Assembly: GCF_001698125.1 (NCBI RefSeq)
Contig: NZ_CP013854.1
Location: forward strand, 3,100,001 to 3,164,000
Length of the DNA: 64,000 bases
Source of the DNA: Pseudonocardia sp. HH130630-07
GTDB lineage: Bacteria > Actinomycetota > Actinomycetes > Mycobacteriales > Pseudonocardiaceae
Direction of reading: 5' to 3'
The position numbers and the translations under genes were made by a program. Below, piece by piece: positions 30,382 to 38,876 of this stretch. The notes beneath the pieces are model-generated. The model was not told where the DNA came from, searched no databases, and saw only the letters and a program-made list of their open reading frames with translations. The stretch's first letter is position 1, and each line of letters starts with the position of its first letter.

Positions 30382-31266
30382 TCAGAGCTCCTCGAGGAGG
30401 CGCGCGATGAGGGCCAGGGAGTCGCCGGGGCGGAGCGCCTCCACGCGCAGCCGGTTCAGCTCGTTGCTGAACACGCGGATGTCGTCGGCCTCATCGTAGT
30501 AGTGGCCCCGGATGCGGTCCTCGACGTAGACGCAGCCCGGGTAGTTCTCCAGCTCGCCCGGCGCGGAGAGCAGCGTGAACGTGCCCTCCGTACCGGGATG
30601 GGCGCCTGCCTCGAACGGCAGGACCTGGATCTCGATGTTCGGGCGCTCGGCGAGCGCGAGGAGATGACGTAGCTGCTCGCGCTGGACCTCGACACCACCG
30701 ATCGGCCAGCGGAGCGCGGGTTCGGCGATCACTCTCCAGACCAGCGGCGGCTCGTCCCGGTCCAGCACTCGTCGCTGCCGCTCCATCCGCAGCTCGACCA
30801 GGTCCTCGATGGCGGTGTCACGCCCGCCGCCGTCGGAGTCCGGGGTCTCCCGGCGCACGGCACTCATCAGTGCGTGCGCGGTGTCGCGTGTCTGGAACAG
30901 GCCGGGCACCACGTGGGCGTCCCAGCTCTCGATCTGTGCGGCGTAGGTCTCCAGGCCGAGGAACAGGTTCAGGTGCTCGGGCGCGGCGTCGTGCGCGCCG
31001 ACCCACCAGTCCTTCCCGCGCTTGGCCCGGACCCGCAGCTCCTGGAAGTGGTCGATCCGCTCGGGCACCCCGTACAGCTCCAGGAGGACGTCGAGCTGCA
31101 GCGGTCCCGGCAGCGTCCGGCCGGTCTCGAAGTGCCCGATCGCCTGGATGCTGCCCTTCGTCGCGCGGGCCGCCTGCTCCCGGGTGAGGCCCGAGCCCTC
31201 GCGGAGCCGGCGCAGTTCCACGGCGATCCACCACTTCAGAGCCGTCCGGCTGTCCGATGCGACCAC
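30382..31266 (-). CDS. XRE-family regulator with DUF5753 (Scr1-like) domain
   Basis: 294 residues from a GTG at 31266 with GGGGGAGA 8 nt upstream; a GTG at 31302 would add 12 residues. An N-terminal helix-turn-helix (LRRLREGSGLTREQAARATKGSIQAIGHFETGRTLP) is followed by a DUF5753 domain from about residue 95 (SWDAHVVPGLFQTRDTAHALM) to the end. It probably binds DNA and is regulated through its partner, the DUF397 protein encoded 5 bp downstream. Divergent from the small gene at 31383; the shared 116-bp gap holds an inverted repeat. Confidence 0.9.
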   Translation of the reverse strand: MVASDSRTALKWWIAVELRRLREGSGLTREQAARATKGSIQAIGHFETGRTLPGPLQLDVLLELYGVPERIDHFQELRVRAKRGKDWWVGAHDAAPEHLNLFLGLETYAAQIESWDAHVVPGLFQTRDTAHALMSAVRRETPDSDGGGRDTAIEDLVELRMERQRRVLDRDEPPLVWRVIAEPALRWPIGGVEVQREQLRHLLALAERPNIEIQVLPFEAGAHPGTEGTFTLLSAPGELENYPGCVYVEDRIRGHYYDEADDIRVFSNELNRLRVEALRPGDSLALIARLLEEL

Positions 31267-31325
31267 CCCCGCAGTCTCCCCCGGTGAGGTCGTCCGCGAC
31301 ACGCCGGGTCATACGGAGTGACGTA

Positions 31326-31350
31326 GCTACAGAAATCTCTCACATGTAGC
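31326..31350. promoter_or_regulatory. Inverted repeat in a divergent promoter, likely operator
   Basis: GCTACA-N13-TGTAGC in the only AT-richer patch of this gap, between the regulator gene and the divergent small gene. Its right arm overlaps TAGCGT (31347-31352), a -10-type box. It is a natural candidate for the binding site of the adjacent XRE regulator. Confidence 0.5.
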
Positions 31351-31359
31351 GTGCTCCAT

Positions 31360-31383
31360 ATGAGAACGGCTAGCGCGCGCTGA
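31360..31383 (+). CDS. Seven-codon leaderless leader ORF
   Basis: ATG at 31360 encodes MRTASAR and stops in TGA at 31381-31383, sharing the A with the ATG of the next gene (TGATG). TAGCGT (31347-31352) lies exactly 7 nt upstream, as in leaderless transcripts of this window. Too short for routine gene finding. It could couple translation of the following gene, which has no visible ribosome-binding site. Inferred, not proven. Confidence 0.4.
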   Translation: MRTASAR

Positions 31384-31691
31384 TGGCGCGCGAGTGGAGC
31401 GGTAGCGCCGACACCGACCTGCTGCGCCGCGGTGTCGTGGCGGTGGACTCGGCGGTGGACGGGTTGCGGCACTACGTCCACGAACGGCACCACTCGGCGG
31501 CGCTGGCGGCCCGGGTCCGGGACGGCTTCCCGGCGCTCTGCGGTGCGTCGGTCGTCGCCGAGTCGCTCTGTGCCGCCCCGCGGCCGGTCTGCCCGCCCTG
31601 CCGGGCCGCGGTACGGGTGGCGGCCGCGCCCCGCCCGTCGGCGCGGAGACCGGGCCGGTGGGTGTGGTCGCGGTACCGGTCGGTGACCTGA
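31383..31691 (+). CDS. Small protein with possible zinc-binding cysteines
   Basis: 102 residues. The middle part, [25 protein letters not shown], has four cysteines ending in a CPPC pair, similar in pattern to small actinobacterial zinc-ribbon proteins found beside XRE/DUF397 pairs. The C-terminus is basic. Function unknown. No ribosome-binding site is seen; initiation may be coupled to the leader ORF whose stop overlaps its ATG. The 284 bp from here to infA hold a possible -10 box TACACT (31829-31834) and nothing else clear. Confidence 0.6.
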   Translation: MAREWSGSADTDLLRRGVVAVDSAVDGLRHYVHERHHSAALAARVRDGFPALCGASVVAESLCAAPRPVCPPCRAAVRVAAAPRPSARRPGRWVWSRYRSVT

Positions 31692-31975
31692 GGCCCGGTG
31701 ACGGGGGCGGGCCGGGAACGCCCGGCGCGCTGCCCTGGTCCCGGGGGCGGGGTCTTCGGTACCGTCGGCGGTCCGGCGGGCGCGCGGCGTCCGTCACCCC
31801 CGCGTGCATCCACCGCGGGCGACCTCCGTACACTGGACAGCCGGTGCGCTCTGTGGCGCCGGATCCGTCGTGTATCCCACTTTCGGGTCCGGGCCCTTCC
31901 GTGCGCACCGTGCCGCTCTCCGGTCCCAGGCCGGTGCAGCGGTGCAACCGACACCTGTCACGGATAGCGGAGGAC

Positions 31976-32197
31976 ATGGCTAAGAAGGACGGGGCGATCG
32001 AGGTCGAGGGCCGGGTCGTCGAACCCCTGCCGAACGCGATGTTCCGGGTGGAGCTGGAGAACGGCCACCGGGTGCTCGCCCACATCAGCGGGAAGATGCG
32101 CCAGCACTACATCCGGATCCTTCCGGAGGACCGGGTGGTGGTCGAGCTGTCGCCCTACGACCTCAGCCGCGGCCGCATCGTCTACCGCTACAAGTGA
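31976..32197 (+). CDS. infA: Translation initiation factor IF-1
   Basis: 73 residues, [31 protein letters not shown], a single S1-like OB fold, standard length. It blocks the ribosomal A site during initiation. ATG with GCGGAGGA upstream; a longer in-frame upstream extension is not conserved. rpmJ follows after 46 bp. Confidence 0.98.
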   Translation: MAKKDGAIEVEGRVVEPLPNAMFRVELENGHRVLAHISGKMRQHYIRILPEDRVVVELSPYDLSRGRIVYRYK

Positions 32198-32243
32198 CCG
32201 TCGGTCGCACGACCGAGAAGATCGACTAGCAGAGGCAGACGAC

Positions 32244-32357
32244 GTGAAGGTCAAGCCGAGCGTCAAGAAGATCTGCGACAAGTGCCAGGTGATCCGCCGC
32301 CACGGCAAGATCATCGTGATCTGCTCGAACCTGCGCCACAAGCAGCGCCAGGGCTGA
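32244..32357 (+). CDS. rpmJ: 50S ribosomal protein L36 (bL36)
   Basis: 37 residues from a [23 protein letters not shown] and so on to HKQRQG. This is the zinc-binding C+ form, with C11, C14, C27 and H32. It was found by reading the gap between infA and rpsM. Confidence 0.97.
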   Translation: MKVKPSVKKICDKCQVIRRHGKIIVICSNLRHKQRQG

Positions 32358-32531
32358 GCAGACCGGCACTCGTCGTGATCGTCTGATCGCGGACGCGAGA
32401 AGCCCCCGGTGTACCTGCCGGGCCATGAGGGCCCGGTAGCACCCCCGGAACCAGGCCGGGGCCCGATCTCCAACGGCGGATCGGGACGGACATCGGGAAG
32501 ACCTGGAACGACAACAAGGAGAACACGCCGC

Positions 32532-32912
32532 ATGGCACGTGTTGCCGGCGTCGACCTCCCCCGCGACAAGCGGATGGAGATCGCGCTCACCTACATCTTC
32601 GGGGTCGGACGGGCCCGCTCGAAGGAGATCCTCGTGGGCACGGGCATCAGCCCCGACCTGCGGTCGAAGGATCTGACCGACGAGGACGTCAGCAAGCTTC
32701 GCGAGTACATCGAAGCGAACCTGCAGACCGAGGGCGACCTGCGCCGTGAGATCCAGGCGGACATCCGCCGCAAGATCGAGATCGGCTCGTACCAGGGTAT
32801 CCGTCACCGTCGCGGCCTTCCGGTCCGCGGCCAGCGCACGAAGACCAACGCGCGCGGCCGCAAGGGTCCGAAGAAGACCGTCGCCGGTAAGAAGAAGGCA
32901 GGGAAGAAGTAA
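32532..32912 (+). CDS. rpsM: 30S ribosomal protein S13 (uS13)
   Basis: 126 residues, [26 protein letters not shown], with a Lys-rich tail. S13 forms inter-subunit bridges and contacts P-site tRNA. 174 bp separate it from rpmJ, so the alpha operon may have an extra promoter there. The stop overlaps the rpsK ATG. Confidence 0.98.
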   Translation: MARVAGVDLPRDKRMEIALTYIFGVGRARSKEILVGTGISPDLRSKDLTDEDVSKLREYIEANLQTEGDLRREIQADIRRKIEIGSYQGIRHRRGLPVRGQRTKTNARGRKGPKKTVAGKKKAGKK

Positions 32913-33319
32913 TGCCGCCCCGCGCACGTCAGGGTGCCGGACCCAAGAAGGTCCGCCGTCGCGAGAAGAAGAACGTCGCGCACGGTCACGCCCACATCAA
33001 GTCCACGTTCAACAACACGATCGTGTCGATCACCGACCCGACCGGTGCCGTCATCGCCTGGGCCTCGTCCGGGCACGTCGGCCTGAAGGGCTCGCGGAAG
33101 TCGACGCCGTTCGCCGCGCAGCTGGCCGCTGAGAACGCCGCCCGCAAGGCCATGGACCACGGCATGAAGAAGTGCGACGTCTTCGTGAAGGGCCCGGGCT
33201 CCGGCCGCGAGACCGCGATCCGCTCGCTGCAGGCCGCCGGCCTCGAGGTCGGCACCATCAACGACGTCACCCCGCAGCCGCACAACGGGTGCCGCCCGCC
33301 CAAGCGGCGCCGGGTCTAA
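32912..33319 (+). CDS. rpsK: 30S ribosomal protein S11 (uS11)
   Basis: 135 residues, [21 protein letters not shown], then [22 protein letters not shown] and the C-terminal [18 protein letters not shown]. It lies on the 30S platform near the Shine-Dalgarno helix. Overlaps rpsM by one base. Confidence 0.98.
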   Translation: MPPRARQGAGPKKVRRREKKNVAHGHAHIKSTFNNTIVSITDPTGAVIAWASSGHVGLKGSRKSTPFAAQLAAENAARKAMDHGMKKCDVFVKGPGSGRETAIRSLQAAGLEVGTINDVTPQPHNGCRPPKRRRV

Positions 33320-33337
33320 GGGGAAGGAAGAACCACC

Positions 33338-33943
33338 ATGGCTCGCTACACCGGCCCCATGACCCGCAAGTCGCGCCGACTGAAGACCGACCTCGTCGGC
33401 GGCGACCAGGCGTTCGAGCGTCGTCCCTACCCGCCCGGCCAGCACGGCCGGATCCGGATCAAGGAGACCGAGTACCTCCTGCAGCTGCAGGAGAAGCAGA
33501 AGGCCCGCTTCGGCTACGGCCTGCAGGAGAAGCAGCTCCGCGCCTACTACGAGGAGGCGCACCGCCGGGAGGGCAAGACCGGCGACGAGCTGCTGCAGAT
33601 CCTCGAGTCGCGGCTCGACAACGTCGTGTACCGCGCCGGCCTGGCGCGCACCCGGCGGATGGCCCGCCAGCTGGTGAACCACGGCCACTTCCTGGTCAAC
33701 GGGAAGAAGGTCGACATCCCCAGCTTCAAGGTGTCGCGGTACGACATCATCGACGTGCGGGACAAGTCGCGGAACATGGACCCGTTCGTCATCGCCAAGG
33801 AGACCCAGGGCGACCGCCCGGTCCCGGCGTGGCTGCAGGTCGTCCCGTCGACGCTGCGCATCCTGGTCCACCAGCTGCCCGAGCGCGCTCAGATCGACAC
33901 CCAGGTCACCGAGCAGCTCATCGTCGAGTACTACTCGAAGTAG
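33338..33943 (+). CDS. rpsD: 30S ribosomal protein S4 (uS4)
   Basis: 201 residues, MARYTGPMTRKSRRLKTDLVGG; the N-terminus lacks the zinc cysteines (C- form), as usual in actinobacteria. The S4 RNA-binding domain (SRLDNVVYRAGLARTRRMARQLVNHGHFLVNGKKVDIPSF) is complete. Primary 16S rRNA-binding protein and, in E. coli, repressor of the alpha operon. Two hairpins follow before rpoA. Confidence 0.98.
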   Translation: MARYTGPMTRKSRRLKTDLVGGDQAFERRPYPPGQHGRIRIKETEYLLQLQEKQKARFGYGLQEKQLRAYYEEAHRREGKTGDELLQILESRLDNVVYRAGLARTRRMARQLVNHGHFLVNGKKVDIPSFKVSRYDIIDVRDKSRNMDPFVIAKETQGDRPVPAWLQVVPSTLRILVHQLPERAQIDTQVTEQLIVEYYSK

Positions 33944-33952
33944 CTCGACACC

Positions 33953-34015
33953 CCCGCCGCCCCGCAGGGAGGGGCGGCGGGCCCTGTCTGCGACATCAAA
34001 TAGCGGTTGTCGCAG
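33953..34015 (+). promoter_or_regulatory. Tandem hairpins between rpsD and rpoA
   Basis: Stem 1: CCCGCCGCCCC (33953-33963) with GGGGCGGCGGG (33971-33981), 11 bp, 7-nt loop. Stem 2: CTGCGACA (33988-33995) with TGTCGCAG (34008-34015), 12-nt loop containing TCAAATAG. Stem 2 ends 5 nt before the rpoA ribosome-binding site AAGGAGG. Together they could act as a partial terminator and a translational control element. Confidence 0.6.
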
Positions 34016-34036
34016 GTGCTAAGGAGGCACACACCC

Positions 34037-35089
34037 ATGCTGATCTCTCAGCGACCCTCTCTCTCCGAGGACGTCGTCGCCGAGACCCGGTCGCGGTTCG
34101 TCATCGAGCCGCTGGAGCCGGGCTTCGGCTACACCCTCGGCAACTCCCTGCGCCGGACGCTGCTCTCGTCCATCCCCGGCGCCGCCGTCACGTCCATCCG
34201 GATCGACGGCGTCCTGCACGAGTTCACCACCGTGCCGGGGGTGAAGGAGGATGTCACCGACATCATCCTGAACCTCAAGGAGCTCGTCGTGAGCTCCGAG
34301 GAGGACGAGCCGGTCACCATGTACCTGCGCAAGCAGGGCCCGGGTGCGGTCACCGCCGGCGACATCGTGCCGCCGGCCGGCGTCACCGTGCACAACCCGG
34401 ACCTGCACATCGCCTCGCTGAACGACAAGGGCCGGCTCGAGGTCGAGCTCGTCGTCGAGCGGGGTCGTGGGTACGTCCCGGCCATGCAGAACAAGGCCAC
34501 CGGTGCCGAGATCGGCCGCATCCCGGTCGACTCGATCTACTCGCCGGTGCTGAAGGTGACCTACAAGGTCGAGGCCACGCGAGTCGAGCAGCGCACCGAC
34601 TTCGACAAGCTGGTGCTCGACGTCGAGTCGAAGCCGTCCATCACCCCGCGGGACGCGCTGGCCTCGGCCGGCAAGACCCTGGTCGAGCTGTTCGGCCTGG
34701 CCCGCGAGCTGAACGTCGACGCCGAGGGCATCGAGATCGGCCCCTCCCCGCAGGAGGCGGACACCATCGCGGCGTTCGCGATGCCGATCGAGGAGCTGGA
34801 CCTCACCGTCCGGTCCTACAACTGCCTCAAGCGCGAGGGCATCCACACGGTCGGCGAGCTCGTCGGCCGCAGCGAGGCGGACCTGCTCGACATCCGCAAC
34901 TTCGGCGCCAAGTCGATCGACGAGGTCAAGATGAAGCTCGTCGGTCTCGGCCTGGCCCTCAAGGACAGCCCGCCCGGGTTCGACCCGTCGGCGGCGGCGA
35001 GCGACTACGGCGTCGACGGTGACAGCGGGTTCGACCCCGGCACCTTCGGTGACGACGGTCAGGACTACGCAGAAACGGAGCAGTTGTAG
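34037..35089 (+). CDS. rpoA: DNA-directed RNA polymerase alpha subunit
   Basis: 350 residues from the ATG with AAGGAGG upstream (an in-frame GTG/ATG extension at 34007 is not conserved). The N-terminal domain (about 1-225) dimerises and binds beta and beta-prime. The C-terminal domain ([25 protein letters not shown]... about 245-310) binds UP elements and activators. An acidic tail follows. rplQ starts 2 bp after the stop. Confidence 0.99.
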   Translation: MLISQRPSLSEDVVAETRSRFVIEPLEPGFGYTLGNSLRRTLLSSIPGAAVTSIRIDGVLHEFTTVPGVKEDVTDIILNLKELVVSSEEDEPVTMYLRKQGPGAVTAGDIVPPAGVTVHNPDLHIASLNDKGRLEVELVVERGRGYVPAMQNKATGAEIGRIPVDSIYSPVLKVTYKVEATRVEQRTDFDKLVLDVESKPSITPRDALASAGKTLVELFGLARELNVDAEGIEIGPSPQEADTIAAFAMPIEELDLTVRSYNCLKREGIHTVGELVGRSEADLLDIRNFGAKSIDEVKMKLVGLGLALKDSPPGFDPSAAASDYGVDGDSGFDPGTFGDDGQDYAETEQL

Positions 35090-35091
35090 CC

Positions 35092-35760
35092 ATGCCCCAG
35101 CCCACCAAGGGTGCCCGCCTCGGCGGGTCTCCCGCGCACCAGCGGCTGATCCTGGCCAACCTGGCGACCTCGCTGTTCGAACACGGCCGGATCACCACCA
35201 CCGAGGCCAAGGCCCGGCGGCTGCGTCCGTACGCGGAGCGGCTGATCACCAAGGCCAAGGCCGGCGACCTGCACAACCGGCGCGAGATCATGAAGGTGAT
35301 CCGCGACAAGTCGGTCGTGCACCGCCTGGTCACCGAGATCGGTCCGTTCTTCTCGGACCGCAACGGTGGCTACACCCGGATCACCAAGACGATGCCGCGC
35401 AAGGGCGACAACGCCCCGATGGCGGTCATCGAGCTGGTCCAGCAGAAGACGGTCACCGACGAGGCGAACCGTGCCCGTCGCGCGGCCGGCTCCCAGGCGG
35501 CCACCCCGGCCGCCGCGGCCCCGGCTGCGGCGGACGAGGAGACCACGGCCACCGAGGCCGAGGTCACCGCGGCCGACGAGGCCCAGGAGGCCGCCGAGAA
35601 GGCGGTCGACGCCGCCGTCGAGGCCGAGGAGGTCGCTCCGGGTTCGGAGGCCGCCGACAAGGCCGTCGACGCCGCCGCAGCCGCGGAGGAGGCCGCCGAC
35701 GAGGCTGCCGACGCCGCCGGCTCGGCGGACGCGAAGAGCACGAAGGAGTCCGGCTCCTGA
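35092..35760 (+). CDS. rplQ: 50S ribosomal protein L17 (bL17) with long acidic tail
   Basis: 222 residues: a normal L17 core of about 120 residues ([20 protein letters not shown] to [16 protein letters not shown]), then about 95 residues rich in Ala, Glu and Asp with no expected fold. L17 lies at the tunnel exit. Long tails on L17 are common in actinobacteria. It ends the rpoA operon at a strong terminator. Confidence 0.96.
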   Translation: MPQPTKGARLGGSPAHQRLILANLATSLFEHGRITTTEAKARRLRPYAERLITKAKAGDLHNRREIMKVIRDKSVVHRLVTEIGPFFSDRNGGYTRITKTMPRKGDNAPMAVIELVQQKTVTDEANRARRAAGSQAATPAAAAPAAADEETTATEAEVTAADEAQEAAEKAVDAAVEAEEVAPGSEAADKAVDAAAAAEEAADEAADAAGSADAKSTKESGS

Positions 35761-35775
35761 GCCGATCGCACCACC

Positions 35776-35812
35776 CCGACGAGCCCGCCGTCACCGACGG
35801 CGGGCTCGTCGG
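35776..35812 (+). terminator. Terminator of the alpha operon
   Basis: A 17-bp perfect stem: CCGACGAGCCCGCCGTC (35776-35792) with GACGGCGGGCTCGTCGG (35796-35812) and an ACC loop, followed by CGTTTCC. It begins 15 bp after rplQ. Confidence 0.85.
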
Positions 35813-35834
35813 CGTTTCCGACCCGTCCGCGACC

Positions 35835-36653
35835 GTGCGGGTCCGGCTGGACCTCGCCTACGACGGGACCGACTTCTCCGGCTGGGCCGCCCAGCCGACC
35901 CGGCGCACGGTGCAGGGGGTGCTCACCGAGGCGATCTCGACGGTGCTGCGGACCCCGCTGCGCCTCACCGTCGCGGGCCGCACCGACGCCGGCGTGCACG
36001 CGCACGGCCAGGTGGCCCACGTCGACGTCCCGGCTGCGCTCGACCCGCAGATCGACGGGCTGGTGCGGCGGCTCAACCGGTACCTGCCGCCGGACGTCCG
36101 GGTGCGGGCGACGACCCGGGTCCCGGACGCGTTCGACGCCCGGTTCTCCGCGCTGCGCCGGCACTACCGCTACCGGGTCACCGGTGCACCGTTCGGTGCC
36201 GAGCCGCTACGGGCCCGGGAGACCGTCGCCTGGCCGCACCCGCTGGACGCCGGTCCGATGAACGCGGCGTCGCGGCTGATGCTCGGCGAGCACGACTTCG
36301 CCGCGTTCTGCAAGCGTCGCGAGGGTGCGACGACCGTCCGGGCGCTGCAGCGGTTCGACTGGGCGGCGGCGCCGGACGAACCGGGCGTGCTGGTCGCCTC
36401 GGTCTCGGCGGACGCGTTCTGCCACTCGATGGTCCGCAGCCTGGTCGGTGCGCTGTTCGAGGTGGGCCGCGGGCACCGCCCCGTCGCGTGGCCGGCGGAA
36501 CTGCTGGCCCGGACGGCGCGGGCCTCGGAGGTCACCGTCGCGCCCCCGCACGGACTGTCGCTGACCGGTGTCGACTACCCACCGCCCGGCGAGCTGGCGG
36601 CGCGGGCCGAGCAGACCCGGCGGATCCGGGTGCCGGGCCCGGGCGCCGGCTGA
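35835..36653 (+). CDS. truA: tRNA pseudouridine(38-40) synthase TruA
   Basis: 272 residues from the GTG at 35835 ([21 protein letters not shown]), which is the family N-terminus and lies just after the rplQ terminator. The catalytic aspartate is in the [15 protein letters not shown] motif. The C-terminal part with [19 protein letters not shown] is complete. It isomerises uridines 38-40 in the tRNA anticodon arm. Frames open upstream run through the terminator and are not used. Confidence 0.95.
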   Translation: MRVRLDLAYDGTDFSGWAAQPTRRTVQGVLTEAISTVLRTPLRLTVAGRTDAGVHAHGQVAHVDVPAALDPQIDGLVRRLNRYLPPDVRVRATTRVPDAFDARFSALRRHYRYRVTGAPFGAEPLRARETVAWPHPLDAGPMNAASRLMLGEHDFAAFCKRREGATTVRALQRFDWAAAPDEPGVLVASVSADAFCHSMVRSLVGALFEVGRGHRPVAWPAELLARTARASEVTVAPPHGLSLTGVDYPPPGELAARAEQTRRIRVPGPGAG

Positions 36654-36673
36654 CCCACCGCGCGATCCCGGTA

Positions 36674-36679
36674 TAGGTT
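36674..36679 (+). promoter_or_regulatory. -10 box for a leaderless deaminase transcript
   Basis: TAGGTT lies exactly 7 nt before the ATG at 36687, with no ribosome-binding site. Confidence 0.5.
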
Positions 36680-36686
36680 CGCCCGC

Positions 36687-37130
36687 ATGGACCCGAGCTG
36701 GCTGGACGTGGCGGTGGCGGAGGCCCGGAACGGCCTCGCGTCCGGCGGCATCCCGATCGGGGCCGCGCTCGTCGGGCCGGACGGCGAGGTGCTGGGCCGC
36801 GGCCACAACCGCCGCGTCCAGGACGGCGACCCGTCGGCGCACGGCGAGACCGCGGCGTTCCGCGCGGCCGGCCGCCAGCGCGACTACCGGGCGACGACGA
36901 TGGTCACCACGCTCTCCCCGTGCTGGTACTGCTCCGGGCTGGTCCGGCAGTTCGGGATCGGGGCGGTGCTCGCCGGCGAGGCGCGCACGTTCCACGGCGG
37001 GCACGACTGGCTCGCCGAGCACGGGGTGCGGGTGCAGGTGCTCGACGACCCGCGGTGCGTCGAGATGATGACGGCGTTCGTCGCCGAGCGTCCCGAGGTC
37101 TGGAACGAGGACATCGGCGTCGCCGGGTAG
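36687..37130 (+). CDS. Cytidine/deoxycytidylate-type deaminase family protein
   Basis: 147 residues. Zinc site and proton shuttle: H52 and E54 in SAHGETAA, C79 and C82 in SPCWYCSG. The arrangement and the C-terminal VAERPEVWNEDIG resemble the yeast-type cytosine deaminase branch rather than tRNA adenosine deaminase TadA. It likely deaminates a free base or nucleoside; the exact substrate cannot be told. Stands between truA and the secretion locus, probably with its own leaderless promoter. Confidence 0.85.
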   Translation: MDPSWLDVAVAEARNGLASGGIPIGAALVGPDGEVLGRGHNRRVQDGDPSAHGETAAFRAAGRQRDYRATTMVTTLSPCWYCSGLVRQFGIGAVLAGEARTFHGGHDWLAEHGVRVQVLDDPRCVEMMTAFVAERPEVWNEDIGVAG

Positions 37131-37190
37131 TTCTACGCAGCACACCCCGTTCGGCCGCGGTCCCGGCCCGGACCGCCTACCGTCCGGCCG

Positions 37191-38612
37191 GTGCCCCCGG
37201 AATCCGGCCCCACCCGCGTGCAGCGCGCCCCGGCCACGCGTGACCAGGTCGACGCCTACCGCTTCGGTGTCCGCCGGACGGAGGCCGCGCTCGTCCGTGC
37301 CGATCCGGTGCCGCTGCACGAGCAGATCCGCTCCCAGCGCCGGGCCGTGTTCGCCGGTGTGCTGCTCGGGCTGCTCGCGCTGGGGGTCACCGCGCTGCTC
37401 GCGCGCAACGCCCCGGCGACCGACTGGCAGCGCCAGGCACTCGTGCAGGGGACGCGGACCGGCGTCCTCTACGCCGTGATCCCCGACCCGCCCCGGCTGG
37501 TCCCGGTTCCGGACCCGGTCGTCGGACGGCTGGTGCTGGCCGCCCGCGGCCAGGCCGGGGCGGCGACGGCGGTCCCGGTGGCGGTGCCCGACGAGGCGCT
37601 CGCGACGGCGCCCCGCACCGCACCGGCCGCGGTGCCGGGTGCGGTGGGCGTCGCGCTGGACGGCGCACCCGTGCCCGCCGCGTGGGCGGTGTGCGACACC
37701 GCTCCGTCGGACGGACCCGGCCCCGGCGCGGCGACCGTGCTCGCGGGGTCGCTCGGGCCGGTCCCGGACGGCCCGGGCCCGGCGCTGCTCGTCACCGCGG
37801 AGGGCAGCGCGACCTACCTGGTCCACGAGGGACGCCGGCACCGGATCGACCCGTCCGACCCGGACGTGATGGCCGGGCTCGGGCTGCGCGACGCGCTGGT
37901 GCGCCCGGTCGGCGGCGGGCTGCTGTCGGCCGTCCCGGAGGGCCCGCCACTGCGGATGCCGGACACCACCGGCACCGAGATCCCCGGACTCGGCCGGGTC
38001 GGGGAGGTCGTGGTCGTCCAGCCGCTGGGGGCGCCGGAGAGCTTCTACCTGGTCACCGAGGACGGCCTCGCGCCGGTCCCGGTGACGCTGGCCGACGCGG
38101 TGCTCTCCCGCAGCGGCCAGGGGTTGCCCACGACCCTGCCGCCCGGCCAGATCAACGACGTGCCGGCGTCGCGGATCCCCGGGGTCGAGGCCTGGCCGGT
38201 GGCGCCGCCGTCCGCGGGTCCCGGGCCGGACACCCCGGTGCTGTGCTGGACCTGGGAGCCCGGCCGGGCCCGGGTCGTCGCGACCGCCCGGACCCCGGTG
38301 GCCGCGGGTGCGGTCACGGTGTCGCTCGCCGGTGCGGACGGGACGGGCCCGGCGCTCGACGAGGTCGTGCTGCCGCCGTCGGGCCCCGGGCCGTTGCGGG
38401 CGGGATCCTCCGACGCCGACGGACCGGCGGGCGGGGTGCCGTGGCTGCTGGCGTCGTCCGGGGCCCTGCACGGGATCGCCGACGACCCGACCGCCGCGGC
38501 GCTCGGGATCGGCGCGGCCGAGCCGGCCCCGGCGGAGATCGTGCGGTTGCTGCCGCGGGGCGGGGTGCTGGACGTCGCCGAGGCCCAGGAGATGGCCGAC
38601 GTCCCGGGCTGA
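37191..38612 (+). CDS. eccB: Type VII secretion core protein EccB (ESX-4 type)
   Basis: 473 residues, GTG start with TACCGT 7 nt upstream and no ribosome-binding site. The N-terminal motif ATRDQVDAYRFGVRRTEAALVRADPVP is the EccB signature. One membrane segment lies at about 50-72 (AVFAGVLLGLLALGVTALLA). The large remainder is periplasmic or extracytoplasmic, with repeat-like domains. It is a structural part of the ESX membrane complex. mycP and eccD follow on the opposite strand. Confidence 0.95.
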   Translation: MPPESGPTRVQRAPATRDQVDAYRFGVRRTEAALVRADPVPLHEQIRSQRRAVFAGVLLGLLALGVTALLARNAPATDWQRQALVQGTRTGVLYAVIPDPPRLVPVPDPVVGRLVLAARGQAGAATAVPVAVPDEALATAPRTAPAAVPGAVGVALDGAPVPAAWAVCDTAPSDGPGPGAATVLAGSLGPVPDGPGPALLVTAEGSATYLVHEGRRHRIDPSDPDVMAGLGLRDALVRPVGGGLLSAVPEGPPLRMPDTTGTEIPGLGRVGEVVVVQPLGAPESFYLVTEDGLAPVPVTLADAVLSRSGQGLPTTLPPGQINDVPASRIPGVEAWPVAPPSAGPGPDTPVLCWTWEPGRARVVATARTPVAAGAVTVSLAGADGTGPALDEVVLPPSGPGPLRAGSSDADGPAGGVPWLLASSGALHGIADDPTAAALGIGAAEPAPAEIVRLLPRGGVLDVAEAQEMADVPG

Positions 38613-38747
38613 GCCCGTGGCCGGGGCGGACGTTCCGTGGTCCCCGGCCCGCGCCGTCCGGACCGGCGACGAGCTGCGACCCGTGCCCGCCCGGACGGGG
38701 CCCGGGACCGGTGTGACCGGCAGCGCGCTGTGCACCTCGCTGCGGCG

Positions 38748-38777
38748 TGCCGCACCCCGCGAGCGGGGCGCGCGGCA
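38748..38777. terminator. Hairpin between convergent eccB and mycP
   Basis: TGCCGC pairs with GCGGCA outside an inner CCCCGC/GCGGGG stem, with a 3-nt asymmetric bulge. It sits in the 264-bp convergent gap; no U-tract. Confidence 0.5.
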
Positions 38778-38876
38778 GGGTGCCGGAGTGCTCGACACGA
38801 CATGGGTGCGGTGGCTCAGACGGCGGTGTGCCCGGCCGGACCGGAACGGGGGCCGCGGGTGGGGTGACCGCGCGGG

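Noticed and set aside
29820..30410. Protein with Glu-Pro-Ser-Arg-Ala repeats
   Set aside because: The frame exists only because the CCGAG array is open in every phase; no ribosome-binding site, and it runs antisense into the DUF397 and regulator genes.
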